Shown here: positions 1 through 7,030 of the stretch, piece by piece
Layout: each line of letters starts with the position of its first letter
Position numbering within the stretch: the first letter of the stretch is position 1
Assembly (NCBI GenBank): GCA_942490925.1
Contig: CALNYX010000017.1
Location: forward strand, 62,001-126,000
DNA: 64,000 nucleotides
From: CALNYX01 sp942490925
GTDB lineage: Bacteria > Chlamydiota > Chlamydiia > Chlamydiales > JAAKFR01
Direction: 5' to 3'
Program-made: the position numbers and the translations under genes
Notes under the pieces: model-generated
What the model saw: the letters and a program-made list of their open reading frames with translations, nothing else
Told to the model about the DNA's origin: nothing
Databases searched by the model: none

Positions 1-37
1 ACTTGAGTCCTTCCTCGTACCAACACTCACTCGTCAT
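1..37 (-). CDS. N-terminal fragment of a gene running off the left edge (possible YkgJ-type Cys-cluster protein)
   Basis: Only twelve codons are visible (M-T-S-E-C-W-Y-E-E-G-L-K). The ATG at 35-37 lies inside the end of the preceding small ORF. The string W-Y-E-E-G-L-K resembles the start of YkgJ-type zinc/iron-chelating cysteine-cluster proteins, which usually continue into a C-x2-C-G-x-C-C motif. That motif would lie outside the window, so the family is a guess. The overlap suggests a three-gene minus-strand operon with the next two genes. Confidence 0.3.
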   Translation of the reverse strand, partial: MTSECWYEEGLK

Positions 38-134
38 CTTTACGTCTCACGATATCACGCACTCCTGCCACAACAAAGAGGCAGAGCACAACGATACAAA
101 CGATAAAAATAACCACGGCTTCTCGGTCAATCAT
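27..134 (-). CDS. Small single-pass membrane protein (35 aa)
   Basis: The ORF begins M-I-D-R-E-A, continues with about 20 hydrophobic residues rich in V, I, C, L and F, and ends with a basic/acidic tail R-R-K-D-D-E. This is the usual layout of a one-helix membrane miniprotein. The ATG overlaps the stop of the CT296-like gene by 8 bases, and the end overlaps the start of the next ORF, so translational coupling is likely. Function is unknown. It is too short for standard gene callers, and support rests on overlap geometry and the clean hydrophobic segment. Confidence 0.45.
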   Translation of the reverse strand: MIDREAVVIFIVCIVVLCLFVVAGVRDIVRRKDDE

Positions 135-510
135 AGCGATGGACAACGGGGTGTTTAGCATCATCGAGGTACCTAGAAGTGAAAACAATCACAAGATAAC
201 ACGCCTCTTCACCCTTGTAAAGAGGTTGATTTGTGTAGCGCGCCTCAGATGTTTCTAGAGAAAAGAGCAGGGCGCACTCTTGCTCTTGAAGCTCAACAAG
301 ATTAGTCTGCTCAATACGTACAAGGCGCAAGGGTCTTTCTCCCGTCAGTTCAAAAGCAATTTGAGCTAGCTGCCTTTTGCGGATCAGCATGACGACATCT
401 TGCCCAGCTTTCAGCTGTTTGATCTCTTTTGGGGAGAGAAGATCTTCAAAAACAATTTCACCATGTTTTTGGAAGTAAGTTCGTTGTTGGGCAGAGACGG
501 CAAAACGCAT
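127..510 (-). CDS. CT296-like protein, phytanoyl-dioxygenase-like N-terminus
   Basis: A 127-residue protein. Its N-terminal pattern (F-x2-H-G-x-I-V-F-E-D-L-L-S-P-K-E-I) resembles the opening of Fe(II)/2-oxoglutarate dioxygenase-fold proteins. In C. trachomatis the gene beside rnc is CT296, a protein of this fold without proven enzyme activity that was once proposed as a divalent-cation-dependent repressor. Position and N-terminus fit that family. I see no full H-x-D...H metal triad, so catalysis is doubtful. Transcription is divergent from rnc, with one small gene between. Confidence 0.55.
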   Translation of the reverse strand: MRFAVSAQQRTYFQKHGEIVFEDLLSPKEIKQLKAGQDVVMLIRKRQLAQIAFELTGERPLRLVRIEQTNLVELQEQECALLFSLETSEARYTNQPLYKGEEACYLVIVFTSRYLDDAKHPVVHRYD

Positions 511-537
511 GAGGCCATTGTAGCAAAGAGATGACTA

Positions 538-771
538 CTAGTCTATAGGTCTGCTTGGCCATGACCGTTTTTGTGATGACTTCATTTCTACAAGCATCAC
601 TTCAAGCGGTTCTTGAGACGATTTCGTTGTCGGACCTTCGAGTATTTGCCCATTTAACCCAATAATCATTTGAGTATTTGTGATTTTTAACGGCATGTCT
701 GGCAAAATTTTCGTTTTCCATACCGACACCAATTCGTTTTCAAATTGGAGCTCACGATTTGACTTGTTCAT
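538..771 (-). CDS. Hypothetical protein, 77 aa
   Basis: I use the internal ATG at 771 because it follows an A-A-G-G-G-G-A-A-G ribosome-binding site with good spacing; the longer frame to 801 has none. The product is hydrophilic to mixed, with no membrane segment, no cysteines and no motif I recognise. It ends in a K-R-S-W-P-S-R-P-I-D tail. It shares a divergent promoter region with rnc. The strong ribosome-binding site is the main evidence that it is real. Confidence 0.5.
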   Translation of the reverse strand: MNKSNRELQFENELVSVWKTKILPDMPLKITNTQMIIGLNGQILEGPTTKSSQEPLEVMLVEMKSSQKRSWPSRPID

Positions 772-799
772 TGACTTCCCCTTAACTATAGTAAAAAGC

Positions 800-856
800 A
801 AACATGCAAATTTCCAGAGCCGAAACTTTGAAAACTTGCATGTTTAATAGTATTCC
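800..856 (+). promoter_or_regulatory. Divergent promoter region with 10-bp inverted repeat, rnc side
   Basis: The arms AAACATGCAA (800-809) and TTGCATGTTT (836-845) form a perfect inverted repeat with a 26-base spacer. On the plus strand TTGAAA (828-833), 17 bases and TATTCC (851-856) read as a housekeeping-type promoter for rnc. The inverted repeat overlaps this promoter and lies just upstream of the 77-aa gene on the other strand, so it could be an operator or a hairpin in either transcript. Confidence 0.4.
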
Positions 857-889
857 TACATGAATGATTAAAATTTTTATTGCAAGTCT

Positions 890-1582
890 ATGGAGCATTT
901 TTTTTCAAAAAAGAGCGAAATTGAATCAAAACTCAACTATTGCTTTCAAAAACCAGAGCTTTTATTTCTCGCTTTTGTTCATCGCTCCTACTGGAATGAA
1001 AACCAACAGAGTGTGCAGGAGCATAACGAGCGGCTCGAATTTCTCGGTGATTCTGTCCTCGGACTGATCATTGCTGACTACCTCTACTGCTCCCTTCCAG
1101 ATGTCGATGAAGGAAATCTCTCTCGCTTGCGTGCACAACTCATCGATGCCCCAGCTTGCGCTGCTTACATCCAGCACATTGAACTTGAAGAGTATATTTT
1201 ACTTGGCAAGGGTGAACAGACGAATCAAGGGAAAGGGCGTGAATCGATTCTGGCCGATCTTTTTGAGGCGATTATAGGAGCCATCTATTTAGATGGAGGT
1301 TTTCAAGCCGCAGAGAAATTTATCCTGAGTCACTTTGCTTCAATCATTGAAGAGCGCGTAAAAAAACCGCTGCGCAATTGGAAAGCAGACTTGCAAGATT
1401 ATACTCAGAGAACCTTTCACGAGACGCCAGAGTATGAAGTGTTAGAAGAGTCGGGACTTGCGCATGAAAAAGTCTTTCGCGTTTCCGTCTCCGTTCAAGC
1501 GCGACAGCTAGGCGTGGGAGAGGGGAGTTCGAAAAAAGAGGCCCAGGTAGACGCAGCAAAAAATGCATTGGAGCAATTGTGA
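890..1582 (+). CDS. rnc: Ribonuclease III
   Basis: Endoribonuclease that cuts double-stranded RNA, chiefly rRNA precursors. The 230 residues match the family length. The RNase III signature E-R-L-E-F-L-G-D-S-V-L spans residues 47-57, giving metal-binding E50 and D54. The second acidic pair is D123 and E126 in D-L-F-E-A. A C-terminal double-stranded-RNA-binding domain covers about residues 157-228 and ends K-K-E-A-Q-V-D-A-A-K-N-A-L. There is no obvious Shine-Dalgarno sequence. radA starts 34 bases downstream, as in Chlamydia (CT297-CT298). Confidence 0.95.
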   Translation: MEHFFSKKSEIESKLNYCFQKPELLFLAFVHRSYWNENQQSVQEHNERLEFLGDSVLGLIIADYLYCSLPDVDEGNLSRLRAQLIDAPACAAYIQHIELEEYILLGKGEQTNQGKGRESILADLFEAIIGAIYLDGGFQAAEKFILSHFASIIEERVKKPLRNWKADLQDYTQRTFHETPEYEVLEESGLAHEKVFRVSVSVQARQLGVGEGSSKKEAQVDAAKNALEQL

Positions 1583-1616
1583 ACGATTCCCAAAACCAGT
1601 TTATGCAGAGGTCTTT

Positions 1617-2951
1617 ATGAAAACAATTTGGTGTTGTAGTGAGTGTGGACATAACCAGTCCAAATGGTCGGGTCAATGTCAGCAATGCCAAGAGTGGAAC
1701 ACCTACCATGAAGAGGAGCATATTGAGAGTCGTTTCGAAACGAAACAAGAGGTTAAAGCTGTCCGCTTAAAAGATGTCTCGCTGGAAGACGCTCCCCGCA
1801 TTCAAACCAATATTTCTGAGCTCGATCGCTTATTAGGAGGAGGTATTGTCAAAGGATCACTCACCCTTGTTGGAGGAGATCCAGGCATTGGCAAATCCAC
1901 CCTCCTGTTGCAAGTATCCCAAGCAGTCGCCCAGCAAGGGCTTGTTGTGCTCTATGTCTGTGGTGAGGAGTCGGTGATGCAAACTTCACTGCGCGCTGCC
2001 CGCCTCAACGTCAAGAGTGATAATCTACTTCTACTTTCTGAAACAAATTTTGCAACGATCAAGCAGCAGATCGATGAAGTGAAGCCCGACCTCCTAGTCA
2101 TCGACTCGATTCAAATCATCTACAAAACAGAAATTCCCTCAGCTCCAGGCTCCGTAACCCAAGTACGTGATTGCGCAACCGAATTCATGCATCTAGCCAA
2201 AGGGCGCAATATCTCAACTTTTCTCATCGGGCACGTCACCAAGTCTGGCGAGATAGCAGGCCCTCGTATTCTTGAGCATATCGTTGATACTGTCCTCTAT
2301 TTTGAAGGTGAAAAACAGCACAATTATCGCATGCTTCGCGGCATTAAAAACCGTTTTGGTTCAACAGACGAAGTCGCGGTCTTTCAGATGGGACTCTGTG
2401 GGCTTGATGAAGTGACCAATCCCTCTCAAGTCTTTTTGGAAGAGCGGATCAAAGGAAACAGCGGTTCGGTGATTATCCCCACAATTGAAGGGTCACGTCC
2501 TATTTTGGTCGAGGTACAAGCGCTGGTTACAGACTCAGCTTATAGCTCTCCTTCCAGAAGATGCACTGGGTTTGATTCGAATCGCCTAGCCTTGCTCCTA
2601 GCAGTCCTTGAAAAACGCGTCGGCTATCAATTGAATAATCGCGACGTCTTTGTCTCCGTTGCAGGAGGGATGAAGATTTTAGAGCCTGCCATTGATCTGC
2701 CTGCGATGGTCGCCATCAGCTCATCACTTACCAATCGAAAGATCGATCCTGAAACTGTTGTCGTTGGAGAGGTAGGCCTTGGAGGTGAGGTGCGGACCGT
2801 CTCGCGGATTGAAGCACGTGTTAAAGAGGCGCGTCAGATGGGCTTTTCTCGCTGCATCATTCCAGAGCGCAACAAGAAAGGGTTGAAAAGCGACATTGAA
2901 ATCATAGGAGTTCAGAGTGTTGAAGAAACAATCCACGCCTTGCTTGATTAA
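1617..2951 (+). CDS. radA: DNA repair protein RadA (Sms)
   Basis: RecA-related ATPase that promotes branch migration in recombinational repair. The start is placed at the ATG at 1617, which follows G-A-G-G; the longer frame reaches back into rnc. The order is: zinc finger (C7-x2-C10 and C21-x2-C24), Walker A G-D-P-G-I-G-K-S with K93, the RadA-specific K-N-R-F-G motif at 244-248, and a C-terminal Lon-protease-like domain. The length of 444 aa is normal. The end overlaps hemC by 35 bases. Confidence 0.95.
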   Translation: MKTIWCCSECGHNQSKWSGQCQQCQEWNTYHEEEHIESRFETKQEVKAVRLKDVSLEDAPRIQTNISELDRLLGGGIVKGSLTLVGGDPGIGKSTLLLQVSQAVAQQGLVVLYVCGEESVMQTSLRAARLNVKSDNLLLLSETNFATIKQQIDEVKPDLLVIDSIQIIYKTEIPSAPGSVTQVRDCATEFMHLAKGRNISTFLIGHVTKSGEIAGPRILEHIVDTVLYFEGEKQHNYRMLRGIKNRFGSTDEVAVFQMGLCGLDEVTNPSQVFLEERIKGNSGSVIIPTIEGSRPILVEVQALVTDSAYSSPSRRCTGFDSNRLALLLAVLEKRVGYQLNNRDVFVSVAGGMKILEPAIDLPAMVAISSSLTNRKIDPETVVVGEVGLGGEVRTVSRIEARVKEARQMGFSRCIIPERNKKGLKSDIEIIGVQSVEETIHALLD

Positions 2952-3558
2952 AGTTGCGGCTCGAAGTTCCAATTTGTCTAAAATGCAGTGCCAAGAAGTA
3001 CTTGAAGCATTGCCCCAAGTCGAGTTTGAACTCATCTTCGTTAAAACCCACGGTGATCTCGACAGGAGCACTTCATTACGCACCCTTGGCGCAACCGATT
3101 TCTTCACGCGCGAGCTCGATCAGATGGTGCTCAATTATGAGTGTCAAATTGCCATTCATTCAGCAAAAGATCTGCCCGATCCGCTTCTCAAGGGGTTGAA
3201 AATTGTTGCTATTACAAAGGGGATCGACCCTTCTGATGTCCTTGTCACAGAAGCACTCAAACCAGGGATGGTTGTCGCGACCTCCTCTGAAAGAAGAGAA
3301 GAGGCTGTGCGCCAACTTGTAGATGCACACTTTGTCGACATTCGAGGCACCATCGAAGAGCGCCTCGAAAAGTGGAAAAAAGGAGAAGTTGATGGCGTTG
3401 TCATTGCTAAAGCAGCGCTTATCCGCCTTGGGATCGAAGTTCCCATGATCGAGTTGCCAGGAGAGACAGCTCCTTTACAGGGTAAACTGGCTATTGTTGC
3501 AAGAGAAGATGATCACGAGATGGAAGAGCTATGCAAACCGCTTTGTACACAGGCTTAG
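2917..3558 (+). CDS. hemC: Porphobilinogen deaminase (hydroxymethylbilane synthase), short form
   Basis: Condenses four porphobilinogens to hydroxymethylbilane in haem synthesis. It starts at a GTG with G-G-A-G six bases upstream, inside the radA 3' end. Visible family features are A-R-S-S-N-L near the N-terminus, catalytic D85 in H-S-A-K-D-L-P, T-S-S-E-R-R, and D-I-R-G-T...R-L-G. At 213 aa it is about 100 residues shorter than the E. coli enzyme and stops before domain 3, where the cysteine holding the dipyrromethane cofactor normally lies. From memory chlamydial HemC is short too (about 240 aa). hemD overlaps its end. Confidence 0.88.
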   Translation: MLKKQSTPCLIKVAARSSNLSKMQCQEVLEALPQVEFELIFVKTHGDLDRSTSLRTLGATDFFTRELDQMVLNYECQIAIHSAKDLPDPLLKGLKIVAITKGIDPSDVLVTEALKPGMVVATSSERREEAVRQLVDAHFVDIRGTIEERLEKWKKGEVDGVVIAKAALIRLGIEVPMIELPGETAPLQGKLAIVAREDDHEMEELCKPLCTQA

Positions 3559-4109
3559 ATCCAGCTCGCTGGGCATCAGACAAAAAAATTGTCCATCTCC
3601 CGCTAATTCAGATTAAGCCTCGCCCGATTCCAAAACTCTCAAGCTATTCTCATATTCTATTCACCAGTCGTTCAGCTGTGCAGATCTTTTGTGCTCAGCA
3701 CAAGCCTACTGGGACTATTATCGTTGTGGGAGAAGCGACAGCAGAAGCTTTGCAAATTTTTGGTTTAGAAGCATCACACGTGGCACCAATTGCCTGTGGG
3801 GAAGGCGTGGTTGAACTGTTAAAAAACCTGACAATTGAGAAGTTGCTCTATCCCCATGCAGCCAAAACACGCTCTTTGATCAAAACCTACCTAGAATCTC
3901 TAGAGATCCAACACCAAACGTTTATTCTCTATGATACAGTCACACATCCCTATCAAACATTGCCAAAGCTCTCGCAGTTTGACGAGATTATTTTCACAAG
4001 TCCCACAACGGTGGAGGCATTCATAGAGCTATATGGAGCATTGCCAACAGACATTGAATTGCGAGCAATTGGCCCAGTTACTCAGCGTTTTTTGAGGAGT
4101 GTCTCCTAA
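3531..4109 (+). CDS. hemD: Uroporphyrinogen-III synthase
   Basis: The 192-aa product has the loose HemD pattern: an early L-F-T-S-R-S-A-V block (near residues 43-51), a central V-V-G-E-A-T-A block, and I-F-T-S-P-T-T-V near residue 152, followed by a final A-I-G-P-V-T. HemD sequences diverge widely, so position matters: it overlaps hemC by 28 bases, and its reaction follows HemC. It is shorter than the usual 240-260 residues. The ATG follows G-A-A-G-A-G. It ends 11 bases before a convergent lipoprotein gene. Confidence 0.78.
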   Translation: MQTALYTGLDPARWASDKKIVHLPLIQIKPRPIPKLSSYSHILFTSRSAVQIFCAQHKPTGTIIVVGEATAEALQIFGLEASHVAPIACGEGVVELLKNLTIEKLLYPHAAKTRSLIKTYLESLEIQHQTFILYDTVTHPYQTLPKLSQFDEIIFTSPTTVEAFIELYGALPTDIELRAIGPVTQRFLRSVS

Positions 4110-4120
4110 GCTTGCGTTTT

Positions 4121-4579
4121 TCAAGGACTTCTTGAGTCGATAAAAACGGTCACTTCCTTGATTTGACGCTTTTTGATTGTTCTTTCAGGTTTCAAGAATT
4201 TGACATGAAAAGTCAGCGTATCGCTCTTCTCATCGTAGCGCGGCTTTGTGAGATCGACTGGGTATTCTGAGTAGTCGGTCACTCCTTCTTGGTAGAAGAC
4301 AACGCCCATACTTGGAGGGGAGTCAAGATTCTCATTCCACTTTTTGATGAAAAGCGAGAGAAGTAAAGAGCCCCCAGATCGTTCAGGGCGATCTGTGAAA
4401 TAAGCAACAGTTTGATTCACATGGTTAAGAGTGAGTTCTCCCTCCATGGTGCCTTGCGCATTAAATTGCGCAGACTTGGCATGAATCACAAATAGTAGAT
4501 CATCTTGTTTTTTCTCTTTGGGCTGAGATTGACAACCAGCAAAGAAGAGCAATAAAAGCATGGGGTAAATATAGCGCAT
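4121..4579 (-). CDS. Putative lipoprotein, paralogue of the divergent neighbour
   Basis: The ATG at 4579 gives a lipoprotein signal peptide: M-R-Y, a Leu/Phe-rich core, then the lipobox F-A-G-C with C16. The mature part (about 136 aa) shares with the neighbouring plus-strand lipoprotein the phrases V-I-H-A-K near its start, P-P-S-M-G-V-V-F near the middle, L-T-K-P-R-Y-D, and a final V-T-V-F-I-D. The two are therefore related by duplication, back to back. Family not recognised. Probably anchored in the outer membrane or facing the periplasm. Confidence 0.7.
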   Translation of the reverse strand: MRYIYPMLLLLFFAGCQSQPKEKKQDDLLFVIHAKSAQFNAQGTMEGELTLNHVNQTVAYFTDRPERSGGSLLLSLFIKKWNENLDSPPSMGVVFYQEGVTDYSEYPVDLTKPRYDEKSDTLTFHVKFLKPERTIKKRQIKEVTVFIDSRSP

Positions 4580-4642
4580 GTTTTTTTGATACCAGAACCT
4601 TTTTTTTTGCGCCAAAAAAAAATTCTTGATACAACGGAGAGT

Positions 4643-5122
4643 ATGACAAGATCACTTCTGTTTCTACTTTCATTTTGTTTTTTAGTTAGCTGTAGCTCAC
4701 AGGGTGAGCACCCCTTTGAAAAGCAAGAAAAGCGCCTCTATTTGATTCATGCGAAGAAAGGTGTTTTTGAATATCACAAAACGCGTGGTAAATACGCAGA
4801 GTTGATTCTTGGTGACGTGAGTCATTCTGTGACTTTTTTTTCTGGTGAAGGGGAACGTCATGCGGGAGCAATGCCTTTAGAAGACTTTTTGGTTGAGTGG
4901 AAGCATGCTAAAAAAGAGTTTCATGAGATTCCGCCCGTTTCTGGTTTTATTTTCTTTGAGGGGAGCGACAAGAAATATCATGATATTTCTGTTGAGTTGC
5001 GTAAGCCAGAGTATGATGCGGCCCATGATGCACTCAAATTCAACATCTTCTTTCTCAGCGGTGATTTTACCGAAGAGACGATCGACGAAGTCACCATCTT
5101 CATCGACTGGCAAAAAAGCTGA
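4643..5122 (+). CDS. Putative lipoprotein, paralogue of the divergent neighbour
   Basis: Starts at the ATG at 4643, which follows G-G-A-G-A; an upstream in-frame ATG has no such site. The signal peptide ends in the lipobox L-V-S-C with C17. The mature protein has L-I-H-A-K-K, P-P-V-S-G-F-I-F-F-E-G, L-R-K-P-E-Y-D and a closing V-T-I-F-I-D, all matching the minus-strand lipoprotein 63 bases away. Total length is 159 aa. Function unknown. Confidence 0.72.
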   Translation: MTRSLLFLLSFCFLVSCSSQGEHPFEKQEKRLYLIHAKKGVFEYHKTRGKYAELILGDVSHSVTFFSGEGERHAGAMPLEDFLVEWKHAKKEFHEIPPVSGFIFFEGSDKKYHDISVELRKPEYDAAHDALKFNIFFLSGDFTEETIDEVTIFIDWQKS

Positions 5123-5160
5123 TTTGAGCGAGTGTGTTGAAAAAATCAAGTGAGCGGTCC

Positions 5161-5260
5161 TTTTTGAATCTTTTTCCTCCATATAAACGATCTCTCGCTT
5201 GCCGTGTCAAATACTCTGCCAGCGCTCAGGATCGTGTATCTGGAGAAAAAATCTCAAAAT
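5161..5260. mobile_element. MITE-like palindromic element, family 1 copy A
   Basis: Imperfect terminal inverted repeats of about 38 bases (5161-5198 and 5222-5260) flank a short spacer. Both arms carry an (A/T)TTTTGA start and an inner A-T-A-x-A-x-A-C-G-A-T-C stretch followed by C-T-C-G-C or its match. The same arms recur at 12590-12849. The rest of the gene-free stretch 5123-5411 shows nothing else I can support. No transposase is encoded. Confidence 0.6.
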
Positions 5261-5411
5261 TCTTTCTTTCAATTCAGATAAAAAGCAGTCAAAACGCTCA
5301 GAAATTTGAGTTATTCAACAACGTCGATTTGAGTCGACTCTATCAAAGCAATTAGACGAAAAGCCTGAATATTTGGTATGCTGCTTATTCATCAAATAAC
5401 ACGATTGGTGT

Positions 5412-6194
5412 ATGAAAGTAGGTATTACAGGCAGTAGGGGTGTCTTAGGAAAAATTCTTTTAAGGAAATTATCAGCAGTTGCTGAGATAGATTGTTTTCC
5501 TGGGGATATTCGGAAAAAGGAAGACATTCTTGAATGGCTTGAAGGAAAAAGCTTTGATGCTATTTTTCATTTGGCTGCCATTGTCCCTGTGAATCAGGTT
5601 AATGATGACCCTTTTGAGGCCTACAAGATCAATGTAGGCGGCACACTCAACCTACTTGACTCCTTGAAAGAAAAGCGCATAAAGCCTTGGATTTTTTATT
5701 CCAGCTCTAGCCATGTGTATAAAAGTTCTGTCAAACCTTTAAACGAAAATGATCAGATCAAACCGTTAAATATCTACGGTGAATCCAAGTATTTTGCTGA
5801 ACGCATCTGTGAGGGGTTTAGGACATCACACGATTATAAGGTATGTATAGGCAGAATCTTTAGCTTTTACCATGATACCCAAAAATCATCGTTTTTATAC
5901 CCTGCTATCAAGCGACGCCTAAGAAGTGAAGATCTCTCTAAACCCTTTTTCCTCATGGGAGCAAAAAATATCCGAGATATTCAAAATGCCGAAACCGTTG
6001 TTGATCACATGATCAAACTGATGAATGTCGGTTATGATGGGACCGTAAATATTGGAAGTGGAAAAGAGACCACTATTGAAGGATTTGTAAAAAGTCTCTC
6101 TGAAAAAGAACTTAAGATTGAGTCTAATCCAGAGGAAATAACCTCATTTTTAGTCGCAGACACTACTAAACTTAACCAAGTGCTAAATACATGA
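5412..6194 (+). CDS. NAD-dependent epimerase/dehydratase (extended SDR family)
   Basis: A nucleotide-sugar modifying enzyme. The N-terminal Rossmann motif G-I-T-G-S-R-G-V-L-G begins at residue 4; H-L-A-A and N-V-G-G-T follow; S-S-S-S-H-V-Y supplies the catalytic Ser region; and the Y-x3-K pair is Y122/K126 in Y-G-E-S-K. The 260-aa length is a little short for UDP-sugar epimerases. The end overlaps the glycosyltransferase by 4 bases (ATGA), so the three cassette genes are coupled. The exact substrate cannot be read. Confidence 0.82.
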   Translation: MKVGITGSRGVLGKILLRKLSAVAEIDCFPGDIRKKEDILEWLEGKSFDAIFHLAAIVPVNQVNDDPFEAYKINVGGTLNLLDSLKEKRIKPWIFYSSSSHVYKSSVKPLNENDQIKPLNIYGESKYFAERICEGFRTSHDYKVCIGRIFSFYHDTQKSSFLYPAIKRRLRSEDLSKPFFLMGAKNIRDIQNAETVVDHMIKLMNVGYDGTVNIGSGKETTIEGFVKSLSEKELKIESNPEEITSFLVADTTKLNQVLNT

Positions 6195-7030
6195 GTGTAT
6201 CTATTGTCATACCCACTTTCAATCGAGCAGAATTTCTTAAAACTGCCATTGATTCTGCTTTAGAGCAAACATACCCTTGTGAAATCGTAGTTTCTGACCA
6301 TGGAAGTACAGACAATACCCCCAGTGTCGCAAAAGCATACGGGGATAAAATCAACTATATCAGACGAGATAAAGACGAAGGCGTTCATTTTGCTTGGTTA
6401 GATGGAGTCATGAATGCTACTGGAGAGTATATCCATTTCAATTACGATGATGATTGGATGGCTCCCACTTACATTGAAAAGACAGTTAATCAACTCGAAA
6501 AAGATGTTGCGGTTGTATTTAGTCCAGCAACTATCATTGATCTAGAAGGCAAAACTCTCGATGTAGAGTTTAAAGATCGCTTTGAAACTGGAGTCCATCC
6601 AAAACGCCTATTAGAAAAGCACTTGCTTCGGAAGGACACACTCATTTCACCAGGCTGTTGCTTGCTGAGAAAGAAAGACCTATTGGACTGGCTATTTATA
6701 GGAAATGTGCCAGGCTCTAGGTTTAACTATAAAGGCGTTGGACCAGACTTATTGTTTTCTTTAGGCCCCCTGTTAAGCTATCCAAAATTTGGATTTGTCA
6801 ATGAGCCCCTGGTCTATTTTCGTGCTCATCCAAATTCAATCACCATTGATTCAAGGGCAGACAAAACAAAACGTAAACAAATTAAGCGAGCTTATAGCGA
6901 ATCCAAAAAATTCTACTTAACGCTAAAATTATTCCGTTTTTTTCCATTACAAGATGGGATTTTCTGGTTTTTTAACCACGTGATTTTATTCCCTGAAAAA
7001 CTCACACGCAAATTTGGAGTGCGCAAATGA
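6191..7030 (+). CDS. Family 2 glycosyltransferase
   Basis: Transfers a sugar from a nucleotide donor, probably at the inner face of the membrane. It opens with the GT2 pattern V-S-I-V-I-P-T-F-N-R-A, has S-D-H-G-S-T-D-N-T, and carries an acidic metal/nucleotide site D86-D87-D88-W in the first half. No clear transmembrane segment is seen, although the C-terminus has an aromatic stretch (F-F-P-L...F-W-F-F-N-H). It overlaps both neighbours by 4 bases. Acceptor unknown; a surface glycan is likely from context. Confidence 0.85.
   Translation: MSVSIVIPTFNRAEFLKTAIDSALEQTYPCEIVVSDHGSTDNTPSVAKAYGDKINYIRRDKDEGVHFAWLDGVMNATGEYIHFNYDDDWMAPTYIEKTVNQLEKDVAVVFSPATIIDLEGKTLDVEFKDRFETGVHPKRLLEKHLLRKDTLISPGCCLLRKKDLLDWLFIGNVPGSRFNYKGVGPDLLFSLGPLLSYPKFGFVNEPLVYFRAHPNSITIDSRADKTKRKQIKRAYSESKKFYLTLKLFRFFPLQDGIFWFFNHVILFPEKLTRKFGVRK

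Noticed and set aside
5134..5355. ORF of 73 codons after the second lipoprotein
   Set aside because: It is a translation of the palindromic element at 5161-5260; no conserved features.
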